From positions 992,001-1,056,000 of the forward strand of contig JBLWXV010000002.1 in NCBI GenBank assembly GCA_048267245.1: DNA of 64,000 nt, in the 5' to 3' direction. The stretch is from JBLWXV01 sp048267245. Lineage in GTDB: Bacteria; Bdellovibrionota; Bacteriovoracia; Bacteriovoracales; Bacteriovoracaceae. The notes beneath the pieces are model-generated. The model saw nothing but the letters and a program-made list of their open reading frames with translations. It did no database searches and was not told the origin of the DNA. The position numbers were made by a program, and so were the translations under genes. Shown piece after piece: positions 24,104 to 32,334 of this stretch (within the stretch, counting starts at the first letter, position 1; each line of letters begins with the position of its first letter).

Positions 24104-26839
24104 ATGAAAAAGAACTTGGATTTTTCCACCCTTAGCGCTTCAGACATCTCAGTCGTCGATTCACTTTATCAGGATTATCAAAGCAATCCAGACAGCGTCG
24201 ATGATTCGTGGTGCCGCTTCTTTCAAGGTTTTGAATTTCAAAAATCTTCTTTTGGTTCATCAACGGGCCCTGCTGATATTAGCGACACAAAGCTAGCTAA
24301 AGAATTTAACGTCTTTCGCCTAATTCAATCTTTTAGAGCGCGCGGACACTTACTCTCTGACACCAACCCAATTCGCCCGAGAAAAGATCGCCATGCGCGC
24401 ATCTCACTGGCCGACTACGATCTTAGTGATGCCGATCTCACAGAGAAATTTGCTTGTGGGGAGTTTGTAGGTCTGGGCGTTTGTACGCTTAAGGAAATCA
24501 TTGATCACCTGAAAGTTATTTATACTGGCAAGATTGGTATTGAGTACATGCACTCAAATAATACTGATGTTCGCCGCTGGGTGCGCGAGCGCTTTGAATC
24601 AACTGCTAAGAATATTAATTTCTCTATCGACAAGAAAAAGCGCATTCTTAGAAAGCTCAATCAAGCTGAAGTTTTTGAAAACTTTCTTCAAACAAAGTAC
24701 ATCGGTCAAAAGCGCTTTTCACTAGAGGGTGGAGAGACCACAATTGCGGCCCTCGACTCAATCATCAACCATGGCTCAGACTTAGGGGCTAAGGAATTTG
24801 TTATCGGCATGGCCCACCGTGGTCGCCTCAATATTCTCGCCAATATCATCGGTAAGACATATGAATACATCTTCTCTGAATTTGAAGGTTCTAACCTTCA
24901 TGAGTTTGACGGAGTAGGTGACGGGGATGTGAAGTACCACATGGGCTACACCTCCATTTCCCAAGCGGCTAACGGCAAAGATGTCTACCTAAAGATTCTT
25001 CCCAACCCCTCTCACCTTGAGACTGTGGGCGCCGTACTCACTGGTTATAACCGCGCTCAAATTGATATTGCCTACGGGGATGACAGTTCAAAGATTATTC
25101 CTATCTGTATCCACGGCGACGCCGCTGTTGGTGGACAGGGGATTGTCTACGAAGCCCTTCAAATGAGTGAGCTTCCAGGCTATCAAGTGGGTGGGACCAT
25201 TCACTTTATTATCAATAACCAAATCGGTTTTACGACGGACTTTGGCGACGGGCGATCTTCTGATTACTGTACTTCAGTTGCTAAAATGCTCGACACCCTC
25301 ATTATTCACGTCAATGGCGACTGTCCTGAAGAAGTTGTCTACGCCTGTGAACTTGCAGTTGAATTTAGACAGCGCTTTAAGAAAGATGTGTTCATCGATA
25401 TGGTTTGCTATCGCAAACACGGACACAATGAGGGCGATGAACCTAAGTACACTCAGCCGCACCTCTACGGACTTGTGGCCAAGCATAAGAACCCAAGAGA
25501 GCTCTATCTTGAAAAACTTCACGCTCAGGACAACTCGATCTCTGAGCTTGCTAAGAAGATGCAAGATGAATTTAAGCAGGAGCTCTCTGACCGCTTTAAT
25601 AATGTTCGCCAAAAAGAGATGCCTCACAAGAGACAAGGACCACACAAAGAGTGGCTCAACCTTCGTTGGTCTAAGCCTGAAGACTTCCTAAAGTCTCCAG
25701 ATACGGCAGTGTCGCGCGCTGATTTGCAAGCGATTGTGAATGCTATCACCACAGTGCCAGAGGGCTTTAAACTGCTTAAAAAAGCGGAAAAGCTTCTCAA
25801 TGATCGACTGAAAAATTTTGAAAACGACACTCTCGACTGGTCAATCTGTGAGCTTCTGGCCTACGGATCGCTCCTACAGAAAAACCACCATATTCGCTTT
25901 ACTGGCCAAGACGTCATTCGCGGCACATTTGCCCATCGTCACGCCAAGGTCTTTGATGAGTACACTAACACTGCTTACTGCGGCCTAGAGCACATTCAAC
26001 CTGATCAAGGTCGAATGAGAATTTATAACTCACTTCTGTCTGAGTACGCTGTGCTCGGTTTTGAGTTTGGTTATTCACAAGGATCTCCTTGGGCACTCAA
26101 TATCTGGGAAGCCCAATTTGGCGACTTCTCTAACGGCGCCCAAATTGTGATCGATCAATTTATCTCTGCTTGTGAAAGTAAGTGGCGCCGCATGAGTGGT
26201 CTGACACTACTTCTTCCACACGGCTATGAAGGGCAGGGCCCAGAGCACTCGAGTGCTCGTCCTGAGCGCTTCCTCCAGCTCGCGGCCGAGTACAATATTG
26301 TTGTGGCAAACTGTACGACGCCAGCGAACTTCTTTCACATTCTAAGAAGACAGCTCGCGTGGGAATTTAGAAAACCACTTATTGTCTTTACTCCAAAATC
26401 TCTGCTTCGCGATTCTAGATGTCAGTCAAAAGTGGCCGATCTCACTGATGGGCGCTTTGAAGAGGTGATTGACGATACTTACTCAGACGCTAAGAAGGTG
26501 AAGAAGGTTCTCCTTTGTACTGGTAAGGTCTATTATGATCTTTGGGAGCGCCAGCAAGCTGATAAGAGAAAAGACGTGGCGATTGTCCGCCTCGAGCAAA
26601 TCTATCCGCTAGCTGAGCATAGAATTAAAGAACTTCGCGAAAAGTACTCTAAGGCCGAGTTTGTATGGGTTCAAGAAGAGCCGCTCAATATGGGGGCTTG
26701 GACGTACCTGCTTCGCTGGAGAGATCTCTTTGGTGATATGACTTGCGTTTCTCGCAAGTCAAGTGCTTCGCCGGCAACTGGCTTTGCCGCTGTTCACGCC
26801 AAGGAACAACAAGCAATCGTCGATAAAGCATTTAGTTAG
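24104..26839 (+). CDS. sucA: 2-oxoglutarate dehydrogenase E1
   Basis: 911 residues. The N-terminal DSLYQDYQSNPDSVDDSW segment binds the E2 core. GMAHRGRLNILANI and HGDAAVGGQGIVYE with HFIINNQIGFTT form the ThDP/Mg site; TGQDVIRGTFAHRHAK is the C-terminal transketolase part. It decarboxylates 2-oxoglutarate and passes succinyl to the E2 lipoyl arm. First gene of sucA-sucB-lpdA. No regulator adjacent. Confidence 0.98.
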   Translation: MKKNLDFSTLSASDISVVDSLYQDYQSNPDSVDDSWCRFFQGFEFQKSSFGSSTGPADISDTKLAKEFNVFRLIQSFRARGHLLSDTNPIRPRKDRHARISLADYDLSDADLTEKFACGEFVGLGVCTLKEIIDHLKVIYTGKIGIEYMHSNNTDVRRWVRERFESTAKNINFSIDKKKRILRKLNQAEVFENFLQTKYIGQKRFSLEGGETTIAALDSIINHGSDLGAKEFVIGMAHRGRLNILANIIGKTYEYIFSEFEGSNLHEFDGVGDGDVKYHMGYTSISQAANGKDVYLKILPNPSHLETVGAVLTGYNRAQIDIAYGDDSSKIIPICIHGDAAVGGQGIVYEALQMSELPGYQVGGTIHFIINNQIGFTTDFGDGRSSDYCTSVAKMLDTLIIHVNGDCPEEVVYACELAVEFRQRFKKDVFIDMVCYRKHGHNEGDEPKYTQPHLYGLVAKHKNPRELYLEKLHAQDNSISELAKKMQDEFKQELSDRFNNVRQKEMPHKRQGPHKEWLNLRWSKPEDFLKSPDTAVSRADLQAIVNAITTVPEGFKLLKKAEKLLNDRLKNFENDTLDWSICELLAYGSLLQKNHHIRFTGQDVIRGTFAHRHAKVFDEYTNTAYCGLEHIQPDQGRMRIYNSLLSEYAVLGFEFGYSQGSPWALNIWEAQFGDFSNGAQIVIDQFISACESKWRRMSGLTLLLPHGYEGQGPEHSSARPERFLQLAAEYNIVVANCTTPANFFHILRRQLAWEFRKPLIVFTPKSLLRDSRCQSKVADLTDGRFEEVIDDTYSDAKKVKKVLLCTGKVYYDLWERQQADKRKDVAIVRLEQIYPLAEHRIKELREKYSKAEFVWVQEEPLNMGAWTYLLRWRDLFGDMTCVSRKSSASPATGFAAVHAKEQQAIVDKAFS

Positions 26840-26873
26840 TTTATAATATTTAACGATCAAATTAGGAAAATGT

Positions 26874-28085
26874 ATGAGCATTGATGTTAAAATTCCAAGC
26901 GTAGGGGAGTCGATTTCAGAAGTGACCCTTGCTTCATGGGTTGTAAGTGACGGCGACGTCGTTAACGAAGGTGATATCCTCTGCGAGATCGAGTCAGATA
27001 AGGCCACGGTAGAACTTCCAGCTGAGACTAGCGGGAAGATTAAAATTATTGTGGAAGCTGGCACCGAGCTTGGAATTGGCGACAAGATCGCTGAACTAGA
27101 TACATCAGTGGCCCCAAGCGCTGGGGATAGCTCTGCAAAAGCGCCAGCGCCAAGTGCCCCAGCTGCTGCAGCTTCAACTGCTCCCACTCCTGCCGGTGGT
27201 GATAAGAACTTTCCTTCACCTGCTGCCAGAAAAATTCTCGATGAAAAGGGTGTTGATCCAAGTAGCGTGAGTGGCAGTGGCAAAGACGGTCGCATCACAA
27301 AAGGTGACGCTCTTGGTGCTAAAGCCGGTGCTCCTGCGGCGGCCAGTGCTCCTAAAGCAGAAGCTCCTAAGTTGCCGGCCGGTGAGCGCGTGCAAAGTCG
27401 CGAGAAGATGACTCGTCTGAGAAAGACTATTGCTAAGCGCCTCGTGGAAGCTAAGAATACAACCGCCATGCTCACAACTTTTAACGAAGTTGATATGTTT
27501 GAACTGATGGCCCTTCGCAAGAAGTACAAAGACGCCTTCTCTGAAAAGCATGGAGTGGGGCTTGGCTTTATGTCGCTCTTTACTAAGGCTTGTACTCTAG
27601 CCCTTAAAGAGTGGCCAAATATCAACGCTCAAATTGATGGCGAAGAAATCGTCATGCACAATTACTGTGACGTCGGTATCGCCGTTTCAACTCCTAAGGG
27701 CCTTGTGGTTCCAGTTATTCGCAGTGCCGAGAATATGAGTCTTGCTGAGATTGAAAAGGAAATTAAGCGCCTTGCCCTTAAAGGTCGCGACGGCAAACTT
27801 ACTATGGATGAGATGGAAGGCGGAACTTTCACTATCACTAATGGTGGTGTTTTTGGTTCTATGCTCTCTACTCCAATTATTAACATTCCACAGAGTGCAA
27901 TTCTTGGAATGCACAACATTGTCGAGCGCCCAGTAGCCTATAAAGGCCAAGTGGTCATTCACCCAGTGATGTACCTTGCCCTCTCTTACGACCACAGAAT
28001 TATTGACGGACGCGAGAGTGTGAGCTTCCTCAAAATGGTTAAAGATCTTCTTGAAGATCCGGCCAGAATGCTCCTGGACATCTAG
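26874..28085 (+). CDS. sucB: Dihydrolipoyl succinyltransferase (E2 of 2-oxoglutarate dehydrogenase)
   Basis: 403 residues. A single lipoyl domain with Lys in ESDKATVELPAE is followed by an Ala/Pro/Ser linker (about 82-105), the peripheral E3-binding domain (FPSPAARKILDEKGVD), a second Ala/Pro linker, then the catalytic domain ending in LSYDHRIIDGRESV with the catalytic His and Asp. The high-GC linker generates long false frames on the opposite strand. It lies 34 nt after sucA. Confidence 0.98.
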   Translation: MSIDVKIPSVGESISEVTLASWVVSDGDVVNEGDILCEIESDKATVELPAETSGKIKIIVEAGTELGIGDKIAELDTSVAPSAGDSSAKAPAPSAPAAAASTAPTPAGGDKNFPSPAARKILDEKGVDPSSVSGSGKDGRITKGDALGAKAGAPAAASAPKAEAPKLPAGERVQSREKMTRLRKTIAKRLVEAKNTTAMLTTFNEVDMFELMALRKKYKDAFSEKHGVGLGFMSLFTKACTLALKEWPNINAQIDGEEIVMHNYCDVGIAVSTPKGLVVPVIRSAENMSLAEIEKEIKRLALKGRDGKLTMDEMEGGTFTITNGGVFGSMLSTPIINIPQSAILGMHNIVERPVAYKGQVVIHPVMYLALSYDHRIIDGRESVSFLKMVKDLLEDPARMLLDI

Positions 28086-28116
28086 CAACCAAAGCCAAAG
28101 AAAAGGAAGAGAAGTA

Positions 28117-29523
28117 ATGGCAACAGAATTTGATTTAGTAATTATTGGCTCTGGTCCTGGTGGATATGTTTGCGCGATTCGCGCCGCTCAACTAGGTCTT
28201 AAGACTGCTATCATTGAAAAATACTCTACACTTGGTGGAACCTGTCTGAATGTGGGATGTATACCATCAAAGGCGTGGCTTGATTCAAGTGAGCGCTACC
28301 ACGAAATGCTCCACTCATTTGCCGATCACGGCATTGAAGTGGGCAAGAGCAAACTCAACGTTAAGACGATGAAAGAGCGCGTGGAAAAGGTGGTCTCAGA
28401 TACGAGTAAGGGCGTTGAGTTCTTGATGAAGAAGAACAAAGTCGAAGTCTTTACTGGCCACGCTTCCTTTGCTGATGCCCACACCGTGAGCATTAAGGGT
28501 GCAAAGGAAACCCAAACGATTAAAGGCCGCCACATTGTGATCGCTACCGGCTCAAAGCCTTCAAGCCTTCCGGGTGTTGAAATCGATAAAAAGCGCATCA
28601 TCACTTCTACTGAGGCGCTCAAGCTTGAAAAAGTTCCAGAGCACCTCGTTGTCATTGGTGGCGGTGTCATTGGACTAGAATTGGGCTCAGTTTTTCTGCG
28701 TCTTGGCTCTAAAGTAAGCGTTGTTGAGTACGCCGACTCATGTATTGCGACGATGGATGCTGAACTTGGAAAGCAACTTCAGCGCTCACTTAAAAAGGGC
28801 GGAATGGAGTTCTATCTCGGTCACGGCGTGACAGAGGCCTCTGTAAAGGGCTCAAAAGTCACGGTGAAGGCCCGTGCTAAAAAAGGCGACAAAGAAGTAG
28901 TGCTTGAGAGCGACTACTGTCTTGTGGCGGTTGGGCGTCGTCCTTATACCGAGGGACTTGAACTTGATAAGGCCGGCGTGAAGTTAACAGAGCGCGGTCA
29001 AATTGAGACCAACGATCACTTGCAGACTAACGTCTCTCATATCTACGCCCTTGGCGATGTCACGAAAGGAGCGATGCTCGCTCACAAAGCTGAAGAAGAG
29101 GGCGTATTCGTGGCCGAACTTCTGGCCGGGCAAAAGCCACACCTTAATTACAATCTCATTCCTGGTGTGGTCTACACTTGGCCTGAAGTTGCTGCTGTAG
29201 GTGCGACTGAAGCCGATTTGAAAGCTCGTGGAGTTGCCTATAAGAGTGGCTCATTTCCATTTAAAGCGCTTGGACGCGCGCGCGCTTCTAACGAAAGCGA
29301 GGGACTTATTAAAGTTCTCGCCGACGCCGCGACTGACGAAATTCTTGGCGTTCATATGATTGGTCCTCGCTGCGCAGATTTGATTGCTGAGGCGGTACTC
29401 GCGATGGAATTTAGAGCGAGTGCTGAGGATGTTGCTCGCACTTGTCACGCTCACCCGACTTACACGGAGGCGTTTAAAGAGGCTTGTCTGGCCGCTACGG
29501 ACAATCGAGCGCTACACACTTAG
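28117..29523 (+). CDS. lpdA: Dihydrolipoamide dehydrogenase (E3)
   Basis: 468 residues. FAD site VIIGSGPGGYVCAI; redox disulfide in GGTCLNVGCIPSKAW; NAD site VVIGGGVIGLELGSVF; ALGDVTKGAMLAHKAEEEG; C-terminal base His in CHAHPTYTEAFKEA. It reoxidises dihydrolipoyl groups with NAD+. ATG 28117 is set by AAAAGGAAGAGAAG and matches family length; an upstream frame overlapping sucB is not used. An intrinsic terminator follows 13 nt after the stop. Confidence 0.98.
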   Translation: MATEFDLVIIGSGPGGYVCAIRAAQLGLKTAIIEKYSTLGGTCLNVGCIPSKAWLDSSERYHEMLHSFADHGIEVGKSKLNVKTMKERVEKVVSDTSKGVEFLMKKNKVEVFTGHASFADAHTVSIKGAKETQTIKGRHIVIATGSKPSSLPGVEIDKKRIITSTEALKLEKVPEHLVVIGGGVIGLELGSVFLRLGSKVSVVEYADSCIATMDAELGKQLQRSLKKGGMEFYLGHGVTEASVKGSKVTVKARAKKGDKEVVLESDYCLVAVGRRPYTEGLELDKAGVKLTERGQIETNDHLQTNVSHIYALGDVTKGAMLAHKAEEEGVFVAELLAGQKPHLNYNLIPGVVYTWPEVAAVGATEADLKARGVAYKSGSFPFKALGRARASNESEGLIKVLADAATDEILGVHMIGPRCADLIAEAVLAMEFRASAEDVARTCHAHPTYTEAFKEACLAATDNRALHT

Positions 29524-29530
29524 ATTTAAT

Positions 29531-29562
29531 AAAAAAGGCCCAAATATTGGGCCTTTTTTTTT
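29531..29562 (+). terminator. Intrinsic terminator of sucAB-lpdA, probably bidirectional
   Basis: GGCCCAA (29537-29543) and TTGGGCC (29547-29553) form a 7-bp stem with ATA loop, followed by nine T. An A-run (29531-29536) on the other side gives a U-tract for the convergent phospholipase-like gene ending at 29581. Confidence 0.92.
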
Positions 29563-29580
29563 GTCTTGCAACTCAACTTG

Positions 29581-30060
29581 CTATTCATCTTGCGGGTGAT
29601 AATTTCGAATATATTCTTCAACTATCTGAGGCACAAATTGAAGTTCCTCTTGAACGCTCATGAGCTGTTCATCGGTGAGGGCGTTAAACCCAATCTTATA
29701 TGGCCAGCCATATCCCCAGCGCCAGCTCGTTTCGAGGCGAGGAGTTCCACCAGCGCGCACCGCGTAGTAGTAGAGCTTTGCGATGGCCTTATGGCCAGCA
29801 TCTTCAATACAAGATTTCAGATCGCGGTCGGCCTTGAGCTTGAGAGACTTGCTCCCACCTTGCCAGTAGGCAATGTCATGCTCCACACAGCAGTGAAGCC
29901 ACGCCGATTTATCGCCTGGTGTCCCCTCGGGGGAGACGCTGCAACCGTCGGTGGTAAAGGGGTCGATATGAGTGACGTAATTATCTGAGAGCTTGGCAAA
30001 GGCGCAGGAGGAGCTCAGTAGGAGAAGAGAAGTGAGTGCGATTATTTTGGATCTGATCAT
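29581..30060 (-). CDS. Secreted phospholipase A2-like protein
   Basis: 159 residues with a signal peptide (IIALTSLLLLSSSCAFA). The core reads DGCSVSPEGTPGDKSAW followed by CCVEHDIAYWQGGS, close to the Ca2+ loop and CCxxHDxxY catalytic helix of phospholipases A2, and then ADRDLKSCIEDAG with a second Asp/Cys set. If active, His and Asp in CVEHDIAY would form the catalytic dyad acting on envelope or prey membranes. ATG 30060 starts the signal peptide directly; no good ribosome site is seen. Could also be a non-enzymatic member of this fold. Confidence 0.6.
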   Translation of the reverse strand: MIRSKIIALTSLLLLSSSCAFAKLSDNYVTHIDPFTTDGCSVSPEGTPGDKSAWLHCCVEHDIAYWQGGSKSLKLKADRDLKSCIEDAGHKAIAKLYYYAVRAGGTPRLETSWRWGYGWPYKIGFNALTDEQLMSVQEELQFVPQIVEEYIRNYHPQDE

Positions 30061-30284
30061 GAAAACAATTACCCTAAACGCTGGCCAAAAAGAGCATTGT
30101 GCCAGGTGGCATCTTATCAAACAAGGTAAGTGAGTACAAATTACGGCCCTTTGACGAGCTAAATACGTGTAAAAATGAGGATGGCCTGCTAAGATTGGAT
30201 AAATGAAACATGGATGAATCATCTAGACTTCGGGAGCGAGGCTTGATCAATAGCAAAGAGCAAAGAGATTGCGAGAGAGGGGAT

Positions 30285-30373
30285 TGGTGCCCGAGGCCGG
30301 ACTTGAACCGGCACGGCCTGTTAGGGCCCGCGGATTTTAAGTCCACTACGTCTACCGATTTCGTCACCCGGGC
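30285..30373 (-). tRNA. tRNA-Leu (anticodon UAA)
   Basis: On the minus strand it runs from GCCCGGG (5' acceptor arm) to CTCGGGC-A-CCA. The CCA end is encoded (TGG at 30285-30287). The anticodon loop CTTAAAA gives UAA. A long variable arm (GGGCCCTAACAGGCC region) identifies a class II Leu tRNA, and the T arm contains GGTTCAAGTCC. 89 nt including CCA. It overlaps no real gene, although an open frame runs through it on the plus strand. Confidence 0.97.
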
Positions 30374-30392
30374 AGTATTAGGACGAGTAGGC

Positions 30393-30422
30393 ATTGTGAA
30401 CTACAATCCTATCCGCTGTCAA
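30393..30422 (-). promoter_or_regulatory. Promoter of tRNA-Leu
   Basis: Minus strand: perfect TTGACA (30422-30417), 18-bp spacer, CACAAT (30398-30393), about 20 nt upstream of the tRNA 5' end. It physically overlaps the start codon of the lipoprotein gene transcribed on the plus strand. Confidence 0.6.
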
Positions 30423-31967
30423 TTTCAAATAATTCCCTGGCGCATTCTTGCCCTGTCGCTTTTATTTATTTTGACCTCGTGTGCAAAGTATTCGACTGAA
30501 CCTACGAGTGTTGCGGCCAAGCCCTCATGGTTTAAAATTCCAGAGCGCTTTGAATCGCGCAACGCCTACGGTGAAATTCCCGTACACCCCTTCTTTGATC
30601 TCGTGCCCTTTGCAAGTCTAGGCGATCTTGAAGTGAATTTTGTCGCCCTTACTCGCGAGGGGGATGACTTTCGCTATTCACTGGATCTCGTGAGTGGCAG
30701 GCCCTATATGCAAACTCCGATGTGCTCGCGCAAAGATGCGTGGAATAGCTATGGTGGAAGCATAAAGGTCGCTAACTTTACGGAAGGATTTATTCCGCGC
30801 GTACTGGATAAGAAGGGCACTCCTCAGGAAATTATTGTCTTTGGCCATCGCCGATACTTGGCCCCTAAGGAGGAATTTCCCCGCAGCTCCCAGCGCGTGC
30901 GAATTATCGGAGGGGTCGTCGAGCAAGAGTGTGAGCGCGGCAGTTGTAAAGGGAATTTCGGCTGGAGTGACCGCATAATCTTAGTAGGCGTTAATCCCTT
31001 AGATCCAGCTTTTAAGAATGTGAACAATCTTCTCTCGCTAAAATCAGTAGTCGATTGGGATTACTCAAAGGCATTTCTGGCCAATCGCAAGGGCTATAAT
31101 CAAGTTGGTAGCGATTACTTGGCCGGATTTCGTATCATTTCAGAAATGGGTGCAGAAGACTCTTTTAAAAAGGCGTTGGGGGAAGGGCATTACTTTAAAT
31201 TTGAAGAACTCGATTCGCTCAGACTCAATTGTCTCAAGCTCTACGACTACGTATGGAAATCTCTTCTTAAAGTTGATGAAGAGCAGAGAAAGTTAATAAG
31301 CAAGCGCTCACTTGAAGACATGAAGGTTCGCACGCGCGTCGGGACAGTCGAAAAAAAGAGCGTCTTTTCTGACAACGTCATTAGTGCTGAGAAAGAAGAT
31401 CTAGAAGAAGCCGAGTCTATCACAGAGCAGGTGACTGAGTTGCGCTTTGAAAAGTTTTGGAGCGATATTGTGATGAAGAATCGCGATCGCATGCTGACTT
31501 GCTATCGCTGGGTGAGGCCTTCCAACCTAAAGGACTCACCCCGCAGGCACTGGACTTTTAATTATATCCGAGCTTTCTTTATTGCTGAACAAACTGGGCA
31601 TTTCTATGACTGTTCAAGGCGCGCTTGGCTTGAAAACCCAGTGCGAGTAGATGGCACTAGGACCTATAACACCGATTCGATTTTAAAAGAATGCACCAGC
31701 GCTGATCTCGATGAAGCTTTTGACCGTGCGATTACTTTAATCACTGGTGTCTATCGCTCTGGTCTACCCTCGGCGCGCTATATTGGTTATGATTCCGGTT
31801 ACGGTGGAACCGGGCAGCGCCTACAGTCCTGGGTATTAGATAGTGGCAAGCATCTGTCGTGTGTTCCAAATGCCTACTATGAACGTATGCCAGTGTTTCC
31901 TGACGATCTCTCTTGGAAGTCACTGGGCTGGATTAAAACGTGGAGCCGAGATGATTTCATTCGCTAA
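30396..31967 (+). CDS. Large lipoprotein of unknown function, first gene of the complex-I-like operon
   Basis: About 523 residues from GTG 30396. The signal sequence ILALSLLFILTSC ends in a lipobox with Cys near residue 29, so the mature protein is membrane-anchored outside the cytoplasm. The rest is soluble, with several paired cysteines (QECERGSCKGN, CTSADLDEA) and a predicted coiled stretch (EKEDLEEAESITEQVTEL). An upstream in-frame extension would read through the tRNA and is rejected. The 3' end overlaps the NuoB-like gene by 17 nt, which implies coupled translation. I do not recognise the family. Confidence 0.72.
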   Translation: MNYNPIRCQFQIIPWRILALSLLFILTSCAKYSTEPTSVAAKPSWFKIPERFESRNAYGEIPVHPFFDLVPFASLGDLEVNFVALTREGDDFRYSLDLVSGRPYMQTPMCSRKDAWNSYGGSIKVANFTEGFIPRVLDKKGTPQEIIVFGHRRYLAPKEEFPRSSQRVRIIGGVVEQECERGSCKGNFGWSDRIILVGVNPLDPAFKNVNNLLSLKSVVDWDYSKAFLANRKGYNQVGSDYLAGFRIISEMGAEDSFKKALGEGHYFKFEELDSLRLNCLKLYDYVWKSLLKVDEEQRKLISKRSLEDMKVRTRVGTVEKKSVFSDNVISAEKEDLEEAESITEQVTELRFEKFWSDIVMKNRDRMLTCYRWVRPSNLKDSPRRHWTFNYIRAFFIAEQTGHFYDCSRRAWLENPVRVDGTRTYNTDSILKECTSADLDEAFDRAITLITGVYRSGLPSARYIGYDSGYGGTGQRLQSWVLDSGKHLSCVPNAYYERMPVFPDDLSWKSLGWIKTWSRDDFIR

Positions 31968-32334
31968 GGATGAGCCTAAGAAAGTTTTTCTCTTTGGGAG
32001 TAGCTCACTTCATATGCGTTGGGCGGCGGCTTCGAGTGGCCTGCAACTTAAGAATTGGCAGCGAATGGCCAATGTCTCAACCTCTGAAGTGATTATTTGC
32101 GAAGGGCCCTGGACCCAAGAGCGCGCCTTTATACTTAGACAAGCTCTCGGCGAGATGAGCGGAGCGCGCATGATGATTTTTAGTGGCGGAATCTCTCTGC
32201 AAGAGCAAACCGTTCTCGAAGGACTACTTGATCACGTTGATATATTTCTGCCCGAGGGAATTGAGCAATTTTGGCGCGCAGACACCCAAGAAATTGTGCT
32301 GGGCTTTTTGAGTGAAAAGAGTGGTAATAGATAA
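31951..32334 (+). CDS. NuoB-like protein without any [4Fe-4S] ligands
   Basis: 127 residues. It has the NuoB/hydrogenase small-subunit sequence order: a FGSSSLHMRWAAA segment where NuoB has the vicinal Cys pair, then SEVIICEGPWTQERAFILRQ (NuoB: ADLIIVxGTVT...LRQVYD), MMIFSGGIS where NuoB has GxCA, and VDIFLPEGIEQF where NuoB has VDVYVPGCPP. Only one cysteine exists in the whole protein, so cluster N2 cannot form. Assignment rests on this motif order and on its neighbours, NuoCD-like and NuoI-like. It starts inside the lipoprotein gene and stops directly before the next start. Confidence 0.62.
   Translation: MISFAKDEPKKVFLFGSSSLHMRWAAASSGLQLKNWQRMANVSTSEVIICEGPWTQERAFILRQALGEMSGARMMIFSGGISLQEQTVLEGLLDHVDIFLPEGIEQFWRADTQEIVLGFLSEKSGNR

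Noticed and set aside
26759..27625. Long Ala/Pro/Ser frame antisense to sucB
   Set aside because: It mirrors the Ala/Pro linkers of the succinyltransferase and has no start context or family features.
30210..30395. N-terminal extension of the lipoprotein gene
   Set aside because: It reads through the tRNA-Leu gene; the lipobox signal starts after 30396.
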